From the NCBI GenBank assembly GCA_958369225.1, contig CATXID010000005.1:119546-183545 (forward strand): 64,000 nt of DNA. Reading direction: 5' to 3'. The DNA comes from an uncultured Collinsella sp. GTDB lineage: Bacteria > Actinomycetota > Coriobacteriia > Coriobacteriales > Coriobacteriaceae. The number at the start of each line of letters is the position of its first letter. The stretch's first letter is position 1. The notes beneath the pieces were generated by a model, which was not told the origin of the DNA, searched no databases, and saw nothing but the letters and a program-made list of their open reading frames with translations. The position numbers were made by a program, and so were the translations under genes. This document shows positions 16,760 to 24,202 of the stretch, one piece after another.

Positions 16760-18059
16760 AGATGGTGAATTCGGCGAAGTTGCGGTCGTCTGTGGTGCCG
16801 GTGTCGTCTGTCGCGGCTGCCGGCACCAGCGCGTCGCCGCCGACGCTTTGCAGTAATTCGGCCACGTTAGCGTCGGGGTTCTGACACAGGATATCGAGCA
16901 GCTCGATAAAGTCGCGGATGACCTCGCGGGGCGTCAGATGCGTATCGGCCCCCACGCGGCCAAACTCAATCTTGAGGAAGTCCACCAAGTCGTTCTCGGT
17001 AAGCGTGGGCGTCCAGTCAAAGTAGCCGGCATGGATCTGCATGAGCTTTTCGATGAGCACCAGCAGCTCCTCGTAGGTGAGCGGCTGCAGGCGGATGATG
17101 GGCGCGAGCATGTCTTTGAGATCATCGCGCGCAAAACGGCCTTGAGCGAGTCGACTGCGCAGGGCCTCGTAAGAGAACACGCCGCGGCGGCGGTCCTCGA
17201 TAGAGGTCGGCGTGCCGCCCATGATCACGCCCAGGTACTGCGCTTTGCCTTGGAGCGTGTCGTTGTACATAGTCAGGATCTTCTCGTAGTTATATTGGCG
17301 CGTGATCGCGTTGGGAATCTTATACAGATTCACGAGCTCGTCGATGAGCACCAGCATGCCCTTGTAGCCGCTGCAGACCAAAAAGCGCGCAATGAGCTTA
17401 ACGTAGTCGTACCAGTCGTCATCGCTGATGATGGTTGAGGAGCCCAGCTCGGCGCGAGCCTCACTCTTGGTGCGGTATTCGCCGCGGATCCATTTGGTCA
17501 CGCGGCTCATGGCCTCTTCGTCACCCTCCGAGACGGCCGTGCGATAACGGCGGAGCATGCGGACAAAGTCAAAGCCGTGAACCATCTCTTCGAGCGGAGC
17601 GAGTTGGGCATTAACGGCAGACTCGTCGGCGTCGGCACACGAGGCGACCCAGCGATCCAGGATAAGGTTGAGCGCGCCGCCCTCGGGGCGCGTCTTGGTC
17701 GATATGTTGCGGATGAGCTCGCGGTAGGTGGCAAGGCCCTGTCCCTGGCCGCCCTGTATGCGGCGCTCAGGGGAAAGGTCGGCATCGGCGACCACAAAGC
17801 CCTCGCCCATGGCATGCGTTCGGATGGTCTGGAGCAAAAAGCTCTTGCCGGCGCCGTAGCGACCGACTAGGAAACGGAAGCTTGCGCCGCCATCGGCGAT
17901 GAGGCTCAGGTCGGTGAGCAGAGCACGGATCTCGACCTCTCGCCCCACGGTGATGTAGGGAAGGCCAATGCGCGGGACAACGCCGCCCTTGAGCGAGTTG
18001 AGAATGACGGCGGCGACGCGCTTGGGCACGCGGGGTGCTGCGGATGCGGTATCACTCAT
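16758..18059 (-). CDS. BrxD-like (DUF2791) AAA+ ATPase
   Basis: A 433-residue ATPase of the BREX BrxD/DUF2791 family. After a short N-terminus (RVAAVILNSLKGGVVPRIGL, typical of the family) come IGRE-like VGREVEI, the Walker A motif VGRYGAGKSF (about residue 66), VVADADLSPERR, and a Walker B-like strand GMLVLIDELVNLYKI. Further blocks are MGGTPTSIEDRRRGVFSYEA and RSRLAQ, then the winged-helix-like tail LTPREVIRDFIELLDILCQN. BrxD is an ATPase component of type 2 BREX. The start overlaps the stop of the TerB-N gene by eight bases, so the two are translationally coupled. Confidence 0.87.
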   Translation of the reverse strand: MSDTASAAPRVPKRVAAVILNSLKGGVVPRIGLPYITVGREVEIRALLTDLSLIADGGASFRFLVGRYGAGKSFLLQTIRTHAMGEGFVVADADLSPERRIQGGQGQGLATYRELIRNISTKTRPEGGALNLILDRWVASCADADESAVNAQLAPLEEMVHGFDFVRMLRRYRTAVSEGDEEAMSRVTKWIRGEYRTKSEARAELGSSTIISDDDWYDYVKLIARFLVCSGYKGMLVLIDELVNLYKIPNAITRQYNYEKILTMYNDTLQGKAQYLGVIMGGTPTSIEDRRRGVFSYEALRSRLAQGRFARDDLKDMLAPIIRLQPLTYEELLVLIEKLMQIHAGYFDWTPTLTENDLVDFLKIEFGRVGADTHLTPREVIRDFIELLDILCQNPDANVAELLQSVGGDALVPAAATDDTGTTDDRNFAEFTI

Positions 18060-19797
18060 GGTCTAAGTATCCTCTCACGTCTGCTTCGTAGTCCTCGATA
18101 ATTTGCGGTCCTGCTGAGCTAAATTCAATAACGGTGTCGCCCACCAGGTCAAAGAGCGCTTCGTTGATGCTATCGACGAGCATGTCCTCACTCTTGCCCG
18201 ACTGTGCCACCGCCGATGCCGTCTGCGCTGCGTTTTGCTCGAGCAGTGCTCGAAGATAGGCGTTTGCGGCGGGATTGAGTGCGGACGCGGTGTCGGCGGG
18301 CGTGGGTGCTGGTGCGAGGAGCGGGGCTACGACGCCAAACTGCTCGGTGGAGATGGTCGGCTCGCTGGCTTCGTCCTGTTGCATGATCGTCGCGACTGGT
18401 TCGGCGATCGTTTCGGCCACGGGCTCGGCTTCCCGTCGTTCGGCAACTGTCACCTCGACATCCGCAAGCGCGCCGTCCTCGCGCTCCTCGTCGATCAAAA
18501 GCGCCTCGCGCGTTTGTGCGGCGGCGCTCCGAATGTGCCCCAGCTGGCTCAGGTCGATATCGATCTTGACGGGCTGATGCGCGGCATCCCATGAAAGCCA
18601 TGCCGTGATCTCGTCATCGATAATCTTAGCCAGATATTTGGGAACCTTTTCTTCCTTAAGGGGATGGCTGGGATCCAGTGCCAAGCGCAGGCGCTGATCG
18701 CAAGCGCGCATCATCTCACCGAGCTTGCTACTTTTTTGTCTGCTGCCGTGGATGCGCATACATTCCCAAAAGCCATTTTGGCAGCGGTAGATGTGAATGG
18801 GGTCCAGGCGATATTCGCAGTCCTCGTGGCGCTCGGGCGCAAAGAACACGGCTGAGGCAAACATGGTGTAGGGCATGGCCGTCTCCTCCCCAAACAAGCT
18901 CGCTACGATGCCGGTCTTTCGGTGCGTGTCATAGTAGCGCGCCATGCGGACATACACGGCGCATGCCACGTGGCGCAGGTCGCGATGGTGGGAACGGTCG
19001 AGCCGTGAGTTATTCAGGTTGTACGTCGAGAGCGCGTCGATGGCAGCCATGAGCCGCTCCTCATGCGCCTCATCGGGCGGAAGGGGAAGCGTGGGCTCGG
19101 AGGTCTTGCGACGTTTGGGGGACAGGGCCGACGGCGCCGGCGCGGGTGCAAGGTCTCGCGCTGCGCGGCGCAGCTCGATGAGGGCGTTGTCGAATGCGAC
19201 GGTTTTAGAGTCGCGAAGCAGCTTGGGGTCGAGCTCATGGAACACGGCGTAGTCCTGCAGCCATACGCGTGCGAACCGGTCGATGCCGGGTTCAAAGGCG
19301 CGATAGGCATCCCAAAATGCCTTGATCTTGTCATAGCCGTCGCGCGGATTGTCGACGCCAATGCCGCAGATCAATTCGTAGAGATACAGAAAAGCAAACG
19401 AGGTCGATGTCTCCTCGATATTGCCGCGGCGCACTTGGGCACGCCAGGTAAAGTAGCCGCGCAACTGTCGATCGCTCATGGCATTGTAGGTGGGAAAGTA
19501 CGACTTAAAGGTGCCGTTGTAGGGACAATCGTCCTCGAAGTCGGCCATCAGCAGGCCTTGGCGGTAAAAGAGCTCCGCCTCCGATAGCCAACGCCCCGCG
19601 CCGCCTTTGGGATCATCTTGCCAGCGTGATATCTCGCGCATCTTGCGGTACTGGTCGGGGAGGAAGTTCTGCATCTGACGACCGGTCTTGAGAATCGGCT
19701 CGTCAGCATAGATTTCGTTTGAGAAGCGGGCGGACTGATGGGTCCGGGCCTCGGCCATAATGCGCTCGATGAGCATCTTGACGTCCTGGTCGGCCAC
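18052..19797 (-). CDS. TerB-N/TerB-C domain protein
   Basis: A 581-residue protein. Residues about 20-230 match the TerB-N domain (RQMQNFLPDQYRKMREISRW, SEAELFYRQGLLMADFEDDCPY, YLYELICGIG). The middle is a charged segment followed by a region with conserved Trp and Cys (YRCQNGFWECMRIHG). A Pro/Ala/Glu-rich linker (about 440-510) leads to a C-terminal TerB-C-like block (SEDMLVDSINEALFDLVGDT, then VIEF). TerB-N/C proteins occur in tellurite/stress and DNA-processing gene neighbourhoods; biochemical function is unsettled. It is the first gene of the TerB-N, BrxD-like, helicase operon. Confidence 0.82.
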   Translation of the reverse strand: MADQDVKMLIERIMAEARTHQSARFSNEIYADEPILKTGRQMQNFLPDQYRKMREISRWQDDPKGGAGRWLSEAELFYRQGLLMADFEDDCPYNGTFKSYFPTYNAMSDRQLRGYFTWRAQVRRGNIEETSTSFAFLYLYELICGIGVDNPRDGYDKIKAFWDAYRAFEPGIDRFARVWLQDYAVFHELDPKLLRDSKTVAFDNALIELRRAARDLAPAPAPSALSPKRRKTSEPTLPLPPDEAHEERLMAAIDALSTYNLNNSRLDRSHHRDLRHVACAVYVRMARYYDTHRKTGIVASLFGEETAMPYTMFASAVFFAPERHEDCEYRLDPIHIYRCQNGFWECMRIHGSRQKSSKLGEMMRACDQRLRLALDPSHPLKEEKVPKYLAKIIDDEITAWLSWDAAHQPVKIDIDLSQLGHIRSAAAQTREALLIDEEREDGALADVEVTVAERREAEPVAETIAEPVATIMQQDEASEPTISTEQFGVVAPLLAPAPTPADTASALNPAANAYLRALLEQNAAQTASAVAQSGKSEDMLVDSINEALFDLVGDTVIEFSSAGPQIIEDYEADVRGYLDHE

Positions 19798-19885
19798 CGC
19801 TTCTCCTCTCCTAACGCAGCTTCGGTGACCTCATATCATAGCACAGCATCAAACAGATGTTCGAGATACCGCTGCGTAGATAGAT

Positions 19886-20602
19886 TTAGAACAGGAGGGC
19901 GTAGATGACCGCCACGACGACGGAGGGGAGCATGTTGGCCGTGCGGAAGGTCTGAGGTCGAATAAGGTTAACGCCAACACAGAAGATGAGCATGGAGCCC
20001 ACAAGCGAAAGGCTGTCGAGGGCTGCGGTGGTCATGATGGGGGAGAGTGCACCGGCAAAAAGCGTGATCGTACCCTGGAATACGGCAACGGGCAGGGCAG
20101 AGAAGATGCAGCCGCGGCCAAGCGAGGCCGTCATGGTGCAGACGATGATGCAGTCCAGCGCGCCCTTCAGAGCAAGCGTGGACCAGTCGCCGAGCAGACC
20201 GTCCTGAATCGATCCCACGATGGCCATGGCGCCGATACACACGGTGAGCGATGCCGAGACAAAGGCGTTGGTGAACTCGTTGTCGCCTTCGCTGCCGGTT
20301 TTGCGCTTGAGCCATTCGCCGAGGTTCTCGATGGCGGCCTCCAGGTTGATGGCCTCGCCGATGAGCGAACCGAGGGCAAATGAGACGATAAGCATGGTGG
20401 TGCCGGTGGTCGCCAACGTCTCTCCATCGATAACGAGCATCTTTTGCATGGTGCCGCCCAGGCCGATAAACAGAACGCACAACCCCGACGCCTTCATGAG
20501 CGTGTCTTGGATGCGGGGCGTAATGAAGCGCCCACCCATGAGGCCCAGCAGACCGCCCGCGATCAAAAGCGCGACGTTGATGATCGTTCCTAAACCCGGC
20601 AT
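19886..20602 (-). CDS. DUF554 family membrane protein
   Basis: A 238-residue integral membrane protein with about seven hydrophobic segments, opening with MPGLGTIINVALLIAGGLLG and containing LCVLFIGLGGTMQKML, SFALGSLIGEAINLE and ALDCIIVCTMTASLGRG. These match the DUF554 (YqgA-like) family. The start at 20602 is chosen because GGAGGGTTC precedes it; the upstream in-frame ATG has no such site. The role is unknown, possibly transport. It is separated from the TerB-N operon by 88 bases and is probably its own transcript. Confidence 0.87.
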   Translation of the reverse strand: MPGLGTIINVALLIAGGLLGLMGGRFITPRIQDTLMKASGLCVLFIGLGGTMQKMLVIDGETLATTGTTMLIVSFALGSLIGEAINLEAAIENLGEWLKRKTGSEGDNEFTNAFVSASLTVCIGAMAIVGSIQDGLLGDWSTLALKGALDCIIVCTMTASLGRGCIFSALPVAVFQGTITLFAGALSPIMTTAALDSLSLVGSMLIFCVGVNLIRPQTFRTANMLPSVVVAVIYALLF

Positions 20603-20691
20603 GAACCCTCCTGTAATTGATGCCAACGCGGCAATCGTAGCAGAACGGGGAGGGGAGCGCTCAGTATCCGAGCCGAGCGGCGGTTAGCGGT

Positions 20692-22083
20692 CTAGGATAG
20701 GACGGGGCTAAAGTCGAAGCGCAGCGTCATGAGGTGCTGTGGGGATTCGATGGCTGCGGCAATGATGTCGGCATCTCGTGCGCGATCGAACCCTTCAAGT
20801 TCCATTTGATAGGGGAAGTCTTCTTGGATACCGATGCGACGAGGAACCAAAAGCTTGGTTCCGTCGAATTCTTCGGTTCGCGTTCCGTCTGCTGCAACGG
20901 AATAAAGGTGTAACTTGGCGGTCGTTGTGGCATCAAGTGCCGAGATAGCTTGGATATCGTTCGATGCGCTCCTTGCTCCCACTGCTGTAAGTGCCGTAGG
21001 CGCGACGACTTCACCCGAAGGCAAAAAGACAAGCTCGACGGTATTGGGGAATGCGATGAGGATATTTTTGCGGCGAGGCGCATTGGCGGCGACTGGCTCA
21101 ATGCTTGCGGCATCGACGGTTTCCGTGTGGTCGAGCGCGACCATCATGCAACAGTTGCCTTCGTCGACATCTGGGGGAGCGGCGAAGTCCATGCCGTCTT
21201 TCGGCTGGGGATCGCCTAGTTCGGTGGCGGTGCCGCCTGGCTTCTCGAGAGGAGCCGCAGCGTTGTCTTCTGATGATGCATCGTCAACATGTGCCGGTGC
21301 GTCTGCGGCCTCGTCTTTGGGGGATTTGTCATTATCGCTCGATATGGGAGCAGCAATCCCGACGGACCCCACTCCGTGCCATGTCATTTGGAGCAGCGCC
21401 GGATCGGCGAGAATGCGCTGCACGCCTTGCGCCTGGGCATCGATATTGATGGGGGCGGGTTCTGATCCACGCGTGAGGTTAAGCGAGCCCTTCTGCCTAT
21501 TGCTTTGAGCCTCTTGGTCGTCCGCGTCGCCAGCGTAGAACAGCAAAGGCGCATCTCCCGTTGCGATGGCTTCGGTGTCCGCCTTGGTCAGTCGCAGCGA
21601 TGCCGTAAAGGAGATGATGGGCTGCGCGCCATCGACATTCGAGGGAACGCAGCCCAGGCATACACCCCCTTCTTCTTCATAGGCCGCGCTGTCGAAGACG
21701 ACCTTCGCCCCGTTCGCCGAGTCATCGACCGAGGCAATATCGATGCGCAGCTCTAAGTCGCATGGGTCGCCATCGGCGTCGACTGCGGCCGATTTCCATG
21801 TGCAGATGGCACAACCTGTCTGGGGGCCGTTCTCCTTGTTCGGTCGCTTGATATCCACGACTATCGAGTCGACCGTATTGCGGTGAAGGCATCCCGAGGT
21901 TCGGACCGTGGCGTGTGCGAGCGAAAAACGTTGGCAGGCGACGATACCCGACGAATTCGCCACGGGGTTCAGAGCTTGCGGTAAGGAGTTTGCCGTGGCG
22001 GGCGTCGCCCAAGCGGCGAGAGGCGTACCGCTCGCCAGTGCGCTGCAGAGCGCGGCAACGGGCAAAAGGTTTTTGGGTGCCAT
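20692..22083 (-). CDS. Secreted cysteine-rich protein of a surface-protein cluster
   Basis: A 463-residue protein I do not recognise. A signal peptide (about residues 1-31) includes VAALCSALASGTPLAAWA. The mature part has scattered Cys pairs (TGCAICTW, GGVCLGC, NCCMMV) that could form disulfides, an acidic low-complexity linker (about 245-300) and beta-rich flanks. No LPXTG-like tail or C-terminal membrane anchor is present, so it is probably released or held by partners. It is the last gene of the five-gene minus-strand cluster that begins at 23856. Confidence 0.7.
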   Translation of the reverse strand: MAPKNLLPVAALCSALASGTPLAAWATPATANSLPQALNPVANSSGIVACQRFSLAHATVRTSGCLHRNTVDSIVVDIKRPNKENGPQTGCAICTWKSAAVDADGDPCDLELRIDIASVDDSANGAKVVFDSAAYEEEGGVCLGCVPSNVDGAQPIISFTASLRLTKADTEAIATGDAPLLFYAGDADDQEAQSNRQKGSLNLTRGSEPAPINIDAQAQGVQRILADPALLQMTWHGVGSVGIAAPISSDNDKSPKDEAADAPAHVDDASSEDNAAAPLEKPGGTATELGDPQPKDGMDFAAPPDVDEGNCCMMVALDHTETVDAASIEPVAANAPRRKNILIAFPNTVELVFLPSGEVVAPTALTAVGARSASNDIQAISALDATTTAKLHLYSVAADGTRTEEFDGTKLLVPRRIGIQEDFPYQMELEGFDRARDADIIAAAIESPQHLMTLRFDFSPVLS

Positions 22084-22122
22084 GGTTCTCCTATCTATTC
22101 CGCGTACTCCGGTCGTGCTTGG

Positions 22123-22383
22123 CTATTGGTTGCGTTTGATGTGCAGGCCAAGGCACGTCAGTCCTGCTCCCACCGTGGCGACGCCTACCGCAATGAGTTG
22201 CCGGGTGTCGCTCGTCTGAGCGAGCGGCTCGTGACGGCTGCCGCGATTAAGGCCCGAAAGGTCGACGGTCACTTCTGTGGCCGCCTGCGCTTGCTCTTGT
22301 TGAGCAAAGGCCATGGCAGGTGCGGACGCCAAGATGCCGACGATGGCGGCCAGTGCAATCGCCTTAGGACGTGGCGTGCGCAC
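22123..22383 (-). CDS. Small exported protein with degenerate sortase-like C-terminal signal
   Basis: An 86-residue protein translated from GTG at 22383, overlapping the end of the upstream secreted-protein gene by 20 bases. It has an N-terminal signal peptide (KAIALAAIVGILASAPAMAF). After about 25 residues comes a tail with the sortase-substrate layout: LAQTSD, then a hydrophobic span (LIAVGVATVGAGLTCLGL) and basic HIKRNQ. The pentapeptide LAQTS departs from LPXTG and resembles LAXTG-type signals, so anchoring is an inference. No Met start is available in this frame near the signal peptide. Confidence 0.6.
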   Translation of the reverse strand: MRTPRPKAIALAAIVGILASAPAMAFAQQEQAQAATEVTVDLSGLNRGSRHEPLAQTSDTRQLIAVGVATVGAGLTCLGLHIKRNQ

Positions 22384-22966
22384 CGGGCTCGACCGTCCAG
22401 GTGATGCTTGCCACTTGATCTCCCGTACCGGTGGCGTGGTAGATGTCACGCGTGACGCGGGCGACGTGGCCACTCACATTGAGCTTGATTTTGTCCGTTC
22501 CGTCGGCAATGCCCTGGTACTTCATGTCGAAGCTTGCGTCTTTGGAAAGATCGAGGCCCGTAGTCTGAGTCGCCGAGCTGGCATCCTTTTCTGCCTTATC
22601 GGGGCCAACCTTAAAATCGATGGAGTTCTGGGCCGAGCCCGTCTTTGCGTCTGCAACGATTGTCCAGTCGTTCTTGGCCGTGACCTTCATGTTGGTGACG
22701 TGGATGCCATATGCCGAGAGGTTGTCGATGGTAATCGTCTTGTCGGAGGGTCCTACAAGCGTTCCGTCGGCTTTGGCGGCAAAGGGGATGACCGTTGGCG
22801 CCTTAAACGAAACATTGCTAATGTCGGCCTTCACCGTCACATCGGTGGTTCCAACGCGCACCTCTGCCATGGCCGCCGTTGGCGCGGCGCCCATCGCAAG
22901 TGCGAGCGTAAGCCCTGCGCCCACGACGAGTGCCCTAGCTCCGCTCCGGTTCATGGGTGTGTTCAT
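22364..22966 (-). CDS. Secreted beta-rich protein, probable surface structural component
   Basis: A 200-residue protein with a signal peptide ending ATAAMAEV-like (AAPTAAMA then EVRVG). The mature region is short beta-strand sequence: VTVKADISNVSFKAPTVIPF, AAKADGTLVGPSDKTITIDN, LSAYGIHVTNMKVTAKNDW, and ends in a VNVSGHVARVTRDIYHAT-like block (LNVSGHVARV). I associate this pattern with exported proteins repeated in Coriobacteria genomes, but I know no assigned function. No anchor is present; the next gene down may anchor it. Confidence 0.68.
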   Translation of the reverse strand: MNTPMNRSGARALVVGAGLTLALAMGAAPTAAMAEVRVGTTDVTVKADISNVSFKAPTVIPFAAKADGTLVGPSDKTITIDNLSAYGIHVTNMKVTAKNDWTIVADAKTGSAQNSIDFKVGPDKAEKDASSATQTTGLDLSKDASFDMKYQGIADGTDKIKLNVSGHVARVTRDIYHATGTGDQVASITWTVEPGAHATS

Positions 22967-23053
22967 AATCGATCCTTTCTGCTTGTCACGGACTGTTTCC
23001 GTGATGGTTGGACGAATGGGGACAGGGTGCTGCCCCTGCGAGCGCGTCGGCCA

Positions 23054-23563
23054 CTAGCCTTCTGCCTGGGCCACCCGCACTTTGACGCGCGTCGGATTGC
23101 CGTGGGTGTCGTAGGTCTTGGCATCGAGTGCCTGAATCTCGATATATGCCTCGCCTTCTTGGATATCGCCGGCGGGGCAGGTCTCAACCGTCTTGCCGGC
23201 TTCGACCACACCGGACTCATAGATGGTCTCGTCGTTTTGAATCACGCGGAAGCGCTGGGGAAACTTGTTGTCTTGGACGTTTTGCACGTTGACGCGCAAC
23301 TTGCCGCCTTCCTGCAACTGTGCGACCGGCGCGACCGAGATCGTCATCATGTTGTCGCGGACGATGGCGTCGAGCTCATCCTGGATTTCTTGGCGCGATT
23401 TACCCTCTGCCGTCGTGACCGAGGCGCCCGCTTCGGGCACGGGCTGCGACTGCCAGGCGTATAGCCCTACGGCGATGAGGGCGCAGACGATAGCCAGGCA
23501 GACAACGACGAGTTTCTTGCGACGCCCCAGCCCTGCAAGGCGGGGTGGCTTCCTCGCACTCAT
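23054..23563 (-). CDS. Single-pass membrane protein of the surface cluster
   Basis: A 169-residue protein. A basic N-terminus (ARKPPRLAGLGRRKK) precedes one transmembrane helix (about residues 18-38, LVVVCLAIVCALIAVGLYAW). An outside domain of about 130 residues contains QEIQDELDAIVRDNMMTISV and beta strands such as FRVIQNDETIYESGVVE. No catalytic motif is seen. The start ATG overlaps the upstream stop by four bases (ATGA), so it is coupled to the 98-residue protein gene and precedes the two secreted-protein genes. Confidence 0.72.
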   Translation of the reverse strand: MSARKPPRLAGLGRRKKLVVVCLAIVCALIAVGLYAWQSQPVPEAGASVTTAEGKSRQEIQDELDAIVRDNMMTISVAPVAQLQEGGKLRVNVQNVQDNKFPQRFRVIQNDETIYESGVVEAGKTVETCPAGDIQEGEAYIEIQALDAKTYDTHGNPTRVKVRVAQAEG

Positions 23564-23856
23564 GCGGCGTCCTTGGTGGTGTAGACACGTGCGAACGTGG
23601 ACGGGTCCGCTCCGAAGAGCATGTGAAGCATCAGGCGGCGCGAGTAGATGAGCTCGTCGAAGTCGTGAGGGAGCTCGATGTTGTGGATACGCGCGATGTG
23701 GTGGGCGAGCGCCGAGAACGACTCGGGGTCGCAGATAACATCGGTGGTGACGTGGTAGACCGCCGTATCGGGGAACGCCTCTTCGTCGAAAGGCAGGAGA
23801 TAGGGATCGTCGTCGACCTCGATGGCGACGCCGTACTGGGGCCAGTAATATGCCAT
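23560..23856 (-). CDS. Hypothetical 98-residue protein, first gene of the surface cluster
   Basis: I do not recognise a named family. The start ATG follows GGGAGG by five bases. The segment YWPQYGVAIEVDDDP, then DTAVYHVTTDVICDPESF, resembles the C-terminal part of DUF559/endonuclease-like proteins of this bacterial class, where AIE(V/I)D is a core strand of a PD-(D/E)XK fold. The rest of that fold is missing, so a nuclease activity is unlikely. It is coupled by ATGA overlap to the membrane protein gene. Confidence 0.6.
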   Translation of the reverse strand: MAYYWPQYGVAIEVDDDPYLLPFDEEAFPDTAVYHVTTDVICDPESFSALAHHIARIHNIELPHDFDELIYSRRLMLHMLFGADPSTFARVYTTKDAA

Positions 23857-24202
23857 GGGAACCTCCCTGCTTCTGGGGCCAAAACTTCCATTGGTTTTGG
23901 CTGTTGATGCCGACCGTATCAGTCACTACTTGACCAATTCCTGACCAAATGCTTGACGGATTGACATCTCCGCAGGTAAAAGATGGTAAAAATTACTTCA
24001 ACTTTTTTCGAGCGACAATTGCGTGGTCGCTGGCGGTAAAGCGACATGTGTCAAAAGCATCGTCTGCCGAGGAAACCTTGCCGCTCGCCGAATTGCACGA
24101 ACGTAAAAATCGCCAATTATGGAGACGGTCTCGAACACGTCGACGAAACGATGCGGTAACATCTCCCTGCAAACACTGTAGTTAGCTAAAGGGGGAGTTC
24201 GC
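23857..24202. promoter_or_regulatory. Divergent intergenic region with promoter-like sequence
   Basis: About 346 bases without a convincing gene lie between the surface cluster (-) and the lactate dehydrogenase gene (+). On the plus strand a TTGACA at about 23968-23973 lies upstream of TGGTAAAAAT. On the minus strand two TTGGTCA direct repeats, 11 bases apart, lie close to the start of the surface cluster (23925-23950). GGGGGAG precedes the GTG at 24203. Promoter assignment is by eye and weak. Confidence 0.35.

Noticed and set aside
16721..16760. Kinship of this hairpin with the one at 1251-1294 as a dispersed repeat
   Set aside because: Only TGGCAGGT is shared; arms, loops and flanks differ, so chance or general hairpin composition explains it.
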